Origin: Microbacteriaceae bacterium
Lineage (GTDB): Bacteria > Actinomycetota > Actinomycetes > Actinomycetales > Microbacteriaceae
Length of the DNA: 17,969 bases
Assembly (NCBI GenBank): GCA_023254555.1
Contig: JALRLI010000016.1
Span: forward strand, 1-17,969
Reading direction: 5' to 3'
The notes below the pieces were generated by a model that saw nothing but the letters and a program-made list of their open reading frames with translations, was not told the origin of the DNA and did not search any database. Position numbers and translations under genes: made by a program. This document shows, in pieces, positions 15,695-17,969 of the stretch; position 1 is the stretch's first letter, and every line of letters starts with the position of its first letter.

Positions 15695-15701
15695 CCCCCT
15701 C
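15695..15701 (-). promoter_or_regulatory. murE ribosome binding site
   Basis: Minus-strand GAGGGGG overlaps the ftsI stop codon and stands five bases before the TTG at 15689. It favours TTG over the ATG six codons downstream as the murE start. Confidence 0.6.
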
Positions 15702-17472
15702 AATACTGCTGCGGGTAACTGGTTACCCCACCCGTCGAGGGAGGGATGTGATACGCCTTGAGCGCCGCTTCGGCGATGGTTTTAAACCCACTCGCTGCAG
15801 CGACGCCACCGTCGCCAGCTGCTGGATGGGCGACCGAGAAAACCGTCACGAATTTGGGGTCATCCGCCGGATAGAAGGCCGCATAGGTGTGCACGAAGCT
15901 CTTGCGGTAGCCACCACGGCCATCAGGCTGCTCGGCAGTTCCCGTTTTCGCAGCAACCCGGTATCCGGGAACCGCCGCAAATTTGCTCGTCCAGCTCTGC
16001 TGCGCAACGTTCTCGAGCACCACTCTCGTCGTGTCCGCCGCCTCGGGTGAGATGACCTTCACAGCTGCACCAGAGTCGTGTGCGATAACTTTTCCAGCGG
16101 CGGTCGTGCACTGCTTCACGAGAGTAGGCGGTATCCGCACGCCCTTGTTTGCAATCGTCTGCATCACTCCGGCGGTCTGAACCAGTGTGCTGGAGAGACC
16201 CTGGCCGAACATAGTCGTGTATTGAGTCTGTACATCCCAGTTTTCGGGCTTGTAGAGCAGCCCTGAGTCTTCCAATGGCATTCCTGCGTTGGTCGACTCT
16301 CCGATACCGAATTTACGAAGGTACTGGTAGCGCTCTTCGTTGCTCAGGCGTGAGCCGAGTAACGAGATACCAATATTTGAAGATTGCACCATCACCCCGG
16401 TCATCGTGTAGGGCAGGTTTCCGTGTGCGTTCCAGTCCGTGAATTTGGCGCCCTCTGGGGTGCTGAACACGCCGGGTGTGAGGACGTGCGTCTCTGGCGT
16501 TGCCTTACCGGTGTCAAATAGTGCAGCTGCGGTTATGGTCTTGAATGTTGAACCCGGCTCGTAAGGAGCTACGAATGAACGAGCCTCTCTCTTACTTGCA
16601 TCGGTGGCAGCCACATTATTCGGGTCAATGGACCCATCCTCACCGATTGCAAGAATCTCTCCGGTCTTTGCATCCATCACTATCGCCATAGCCCATTCGG
16701 CTTTAACTTTAGACGCCTGTTGATTGACTACCTGCTGCACCTCCCACTGGAGGTCTCGGTTGATCGTAAGTTGCACTTGCCCGCCGTTGACAACTTTGTT
16801 TTTCACGACTGTTGAACCCGGCAGCGCGACGCCATCAGCACCACGTTCATAGGTTTCATGTCCGTCTTTTCCGGCCAGACATTTGTCTTGGGAAAGCTCC
16901 ACGCCGGCTTGCGCTACATTCTCAGCACCAACGAAACCGATGAGATTACCGGCAACAGCGCCGCTCGGGTAGACCCTGCTGGGATTTTGATCGAAGGTGA
17001 TCCATGGGATTGCCAGCTCTTTCAGCGCGGTGAGCTGAGATAAGTTCACTGACCGCTTGACATAGGCGAAATCTGACTTCGCATTCTCAGCAAGAGCGTC
17101 ATCAACAATTTTTTTAATATCAGCGGCACTTTGCCCTGTGATTGCACCTATCTCATCGAACGCTTGTTTCTTGCTTACCTCAATGGTTCCCTCGCCTTTG
17201 GCGCGGTAGAAATTGCTCACATTTTTCGGCGAAAGCTGAACGTCGAATCTCAGTTCCGTGGTTGCGAGCACATCCCCTTGGGAATCAACTATGTCTCCTC
17301 TGATGCTCTTGACAACGACAGGCACTGACCGCCTTCCGACCGACTGTTCGTTCAGAGAGGCCGCTCGCACAACTTGAATATCGAAAAGTCGCAACGCAAA
17401 AACAGCTACAACACCAAGGGTCAACACAAAAGCAAGTGCTCCTCGTCGGCGCTTCCGCCGTTCCTCCCGCAT
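15700..17472 (-). CDS. ftsI: Septal transpeptidase FtsI (PBP3/PbpB), class B penicillin-binding protein
   Basis: FtsI cross-links septal peptidoglycan using FtsW-made glycan. The 590-residue protein has a basic cytoplasmic start (REERRKRRR) and one transmembrane helix (about 11-30). The N-terminal pedestal domain (about 45-220) includes RGDIVDSQGDVLATT. The transpeptidase domain has all three active-site motifs: STFK (Ser308-Lys311), SSN (364-366) and KTGT (509-512). No PASTA repeats follow. The C-terminus is a short Ser/Gly/Tyr tail ending PQQY. The ATG at 17470-17472 has AGGGG seven bases upstream and lies 16 bp after the FtsL-like gene. The murE ribosome binding site overlaps its stop. Confidence 0.98.
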   Translation of the reverse strand: MREERRKRRRGALAFVLTLGVVAVFALRLFDIQVVRAASLNEQSVGRRSVPVVVKSIRGDIVDSQGDVLATTELRFDVQLSPKNVSNFYRAKGEGTIEVSKKQAFDEIGAITGQSAADIKKIVDDALAENAKSDFAYVKRSVNLSQLTALKELAIPWITFDQNPSRVYPSGAVAGNLIGFVGAENVAQAGVELSQDKCLAGKDGHETYERGADGVALPGSTVVKNKVVNGGQVQLTINRDLQWEVQQVVNQQASKVKAEWAMAIVMDAKTGEILAIGEDGSIDPNNVAATDASKREARSFVAPYEPGSTFKTITAAALFDTGKATPETHVLTPGVFSTPEGAKFTDWNAHGNLPYTMTGVMVQSSNIGISLLGSRLSNEERYQYLRKFGIGESTNAGMPLEDSGLLYKPENWDVQTQYTTMFGQGLSSTLVQTAGVMQTIANKGVRIPPTLVKQCTTAAGKVIAHDSGAAVKVISPEAADTTRVVLENVAQQSWTSKFAAVPGYRVAAKTGTAEQPDGRGGYRKSFVHTYAAFYPADDPKFVTVFSVAHPAAGDGGVAAASGFKTIAEAALKAYHIPPSTGGVTSYPQQY

Positions 17473-17488
17473 CTGCGACCCCTAACAA

Positions 17489-17969
17489 CTAGTGAGTTTG
17501 TGGTGCCGGTAGTAACCCATCCCAAGCTACTGGTTGATTAGATTTTGTAGCCGTAGCCACGCCCGCCCCAACCGATTCGCGGCCAACCATCAGCCCATCC
17601 GCTGACACGACCGGCATGTCTTGCAGCAGCTCGTTCGGAACGGTATTTGCGCCAAGAGAAATAGCTCGAGTGCCCACCTCGCCAATTACAGCACCATCGC
17701 TGAGACGAAAGTAAGAGGGTGTTGCGTTCGTAATCATGCCGAGCTTTGTTGCATTATCAGCCAAGTTCTGTGGCGAAGAGAGTGTTTGCACATCTTGACT
17801 GAGTACACGCTCGACCCTAGTCAAATCGCGCTGGGTGAGTTCCAAATTTGAGATTTGATACGCGCCCTCTGAAGTGATGATGCTCAATACAAGCTGACTT
17901 GCCAGAATCACCCCTATGGTGGCGATTGTCGTTACCGCCATGAAAACTCGCGAGTGCTCGGCACGCTTC
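17489..17969 (-). CDS. FtsL-like divisome protein, N-terminus beyond window edge
   Basis: The frame is open to the right edge, so 159 C-terminal codons are visible and the true start probably lies outside. An internal ATG at 17941 is possible but would begin right at the membrane helix. The visible protein starts KRAEHSRVF, followed by a transmembrane helix (visible residues about 10-32) and a heptad-patterned helix (about 37-65, NLELTQRDLTRVERVLSQDV). Next comes the FtsL/DivIC-like NLADNATKLGMITN. A roughly 75-residue tail of low similarity to FtsL follows (YFRLSDGAVIGEVGTRAIS onward). Position between the expected rsmH and ftsI is where ftsL is found. The topology and position support FtsL; the name rests on those rather than strong sequence identity. 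Confidence 0.75.
   Translation of the reverse strand, partial: KRAEHSRVFMAVTTIATIGVILASQLVLSIITSEGAYQISNLELTQRDLTRVERVLSQDVQTLSSPQNLADNATKLGMITNATPSYFRLSDGAVIGEVGTRAISLGANTVPNELLQDMPVVSADGLMVGRESVGAGVATATKSNQPVAWDGLLPAPQTH

Noticed and set aside
1..17969. A hidden mobile, defence or biosynthetic system within the cluster
   Set aside because: Every stretch of 120 bp or more is occupied by a recognised division, cell-wall or housekeeping gene on one strand. There are no direct-repeat arrays, transposase motifs, tRNA genes or compositional breaks that I can see.

Overview
The window is an actinobacterial division and cell-wall (dcw) cluster. The signature proteins suggest the family Microbacteriaceae: FtsZ, MurE, RluD, the DnaE N-terminus and the order sepF-yggT-divIVA-lspA-rluD-dnaE all fit. 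By eye the base composition is only slightly above 50% GC, gaps are tiny and genes often overlap. This recalls the streamlined freshwater 'Luna'-type Microbacteriaceae, but the genus is an inference. All 18 genes lie on the minus strand, so transcription runs from high to low coordinates.

Layout in the direction of transcription. An FtsL-like protein (17969-17489, N-terminus outside the window) is followed by the transpeptidase ftsI. Then come murE, murF, mraY, murD, ftsW, murG and murC, which make lipid II from UDP-MurNAc and supply the septal glycosyltransferase. ftsQ follows, then a 115-bp gap, then ftsZ. After ftsZ come yggS, sepF, yggT, divIVA/wag31, lspA and rluD. The window ends in the first 145 codons of dnaE.

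How the genes work together. MurC, MurD, MurE and MurF build the UDP-MurNAc-pentapeptide. MraY transfers it to undecaprenyl phosphate, and MurG adds GlcNAc to give lipid II. FtsW polymerises lipid II and FtsI cross-links it, held by FtsQ and the FtsL-like protein. The FtsZ ring, tied to the membrane by SepF, directs this at the septum, while DivIVA directs polar growth. LspA, RluD and DnaE are housekeeping neighbours often found at this end of actinobacterial dcw clusters.

There is no gene-free stretch above 300 bases. I see no tRNA, rRNA, mobile element, CRISPR array or horizontally acquired block. I did not find a previously undescribed system. The points worth a second look are modest: changed substrate-pocket motifs in MurE, a stem-loop and promoter-like elements in the ftsZ leader, an inverted repeat before dnaE, the lack of pgeF beside ftsZ, the tail of the FtsL-like protein, and many non-ATG starts.
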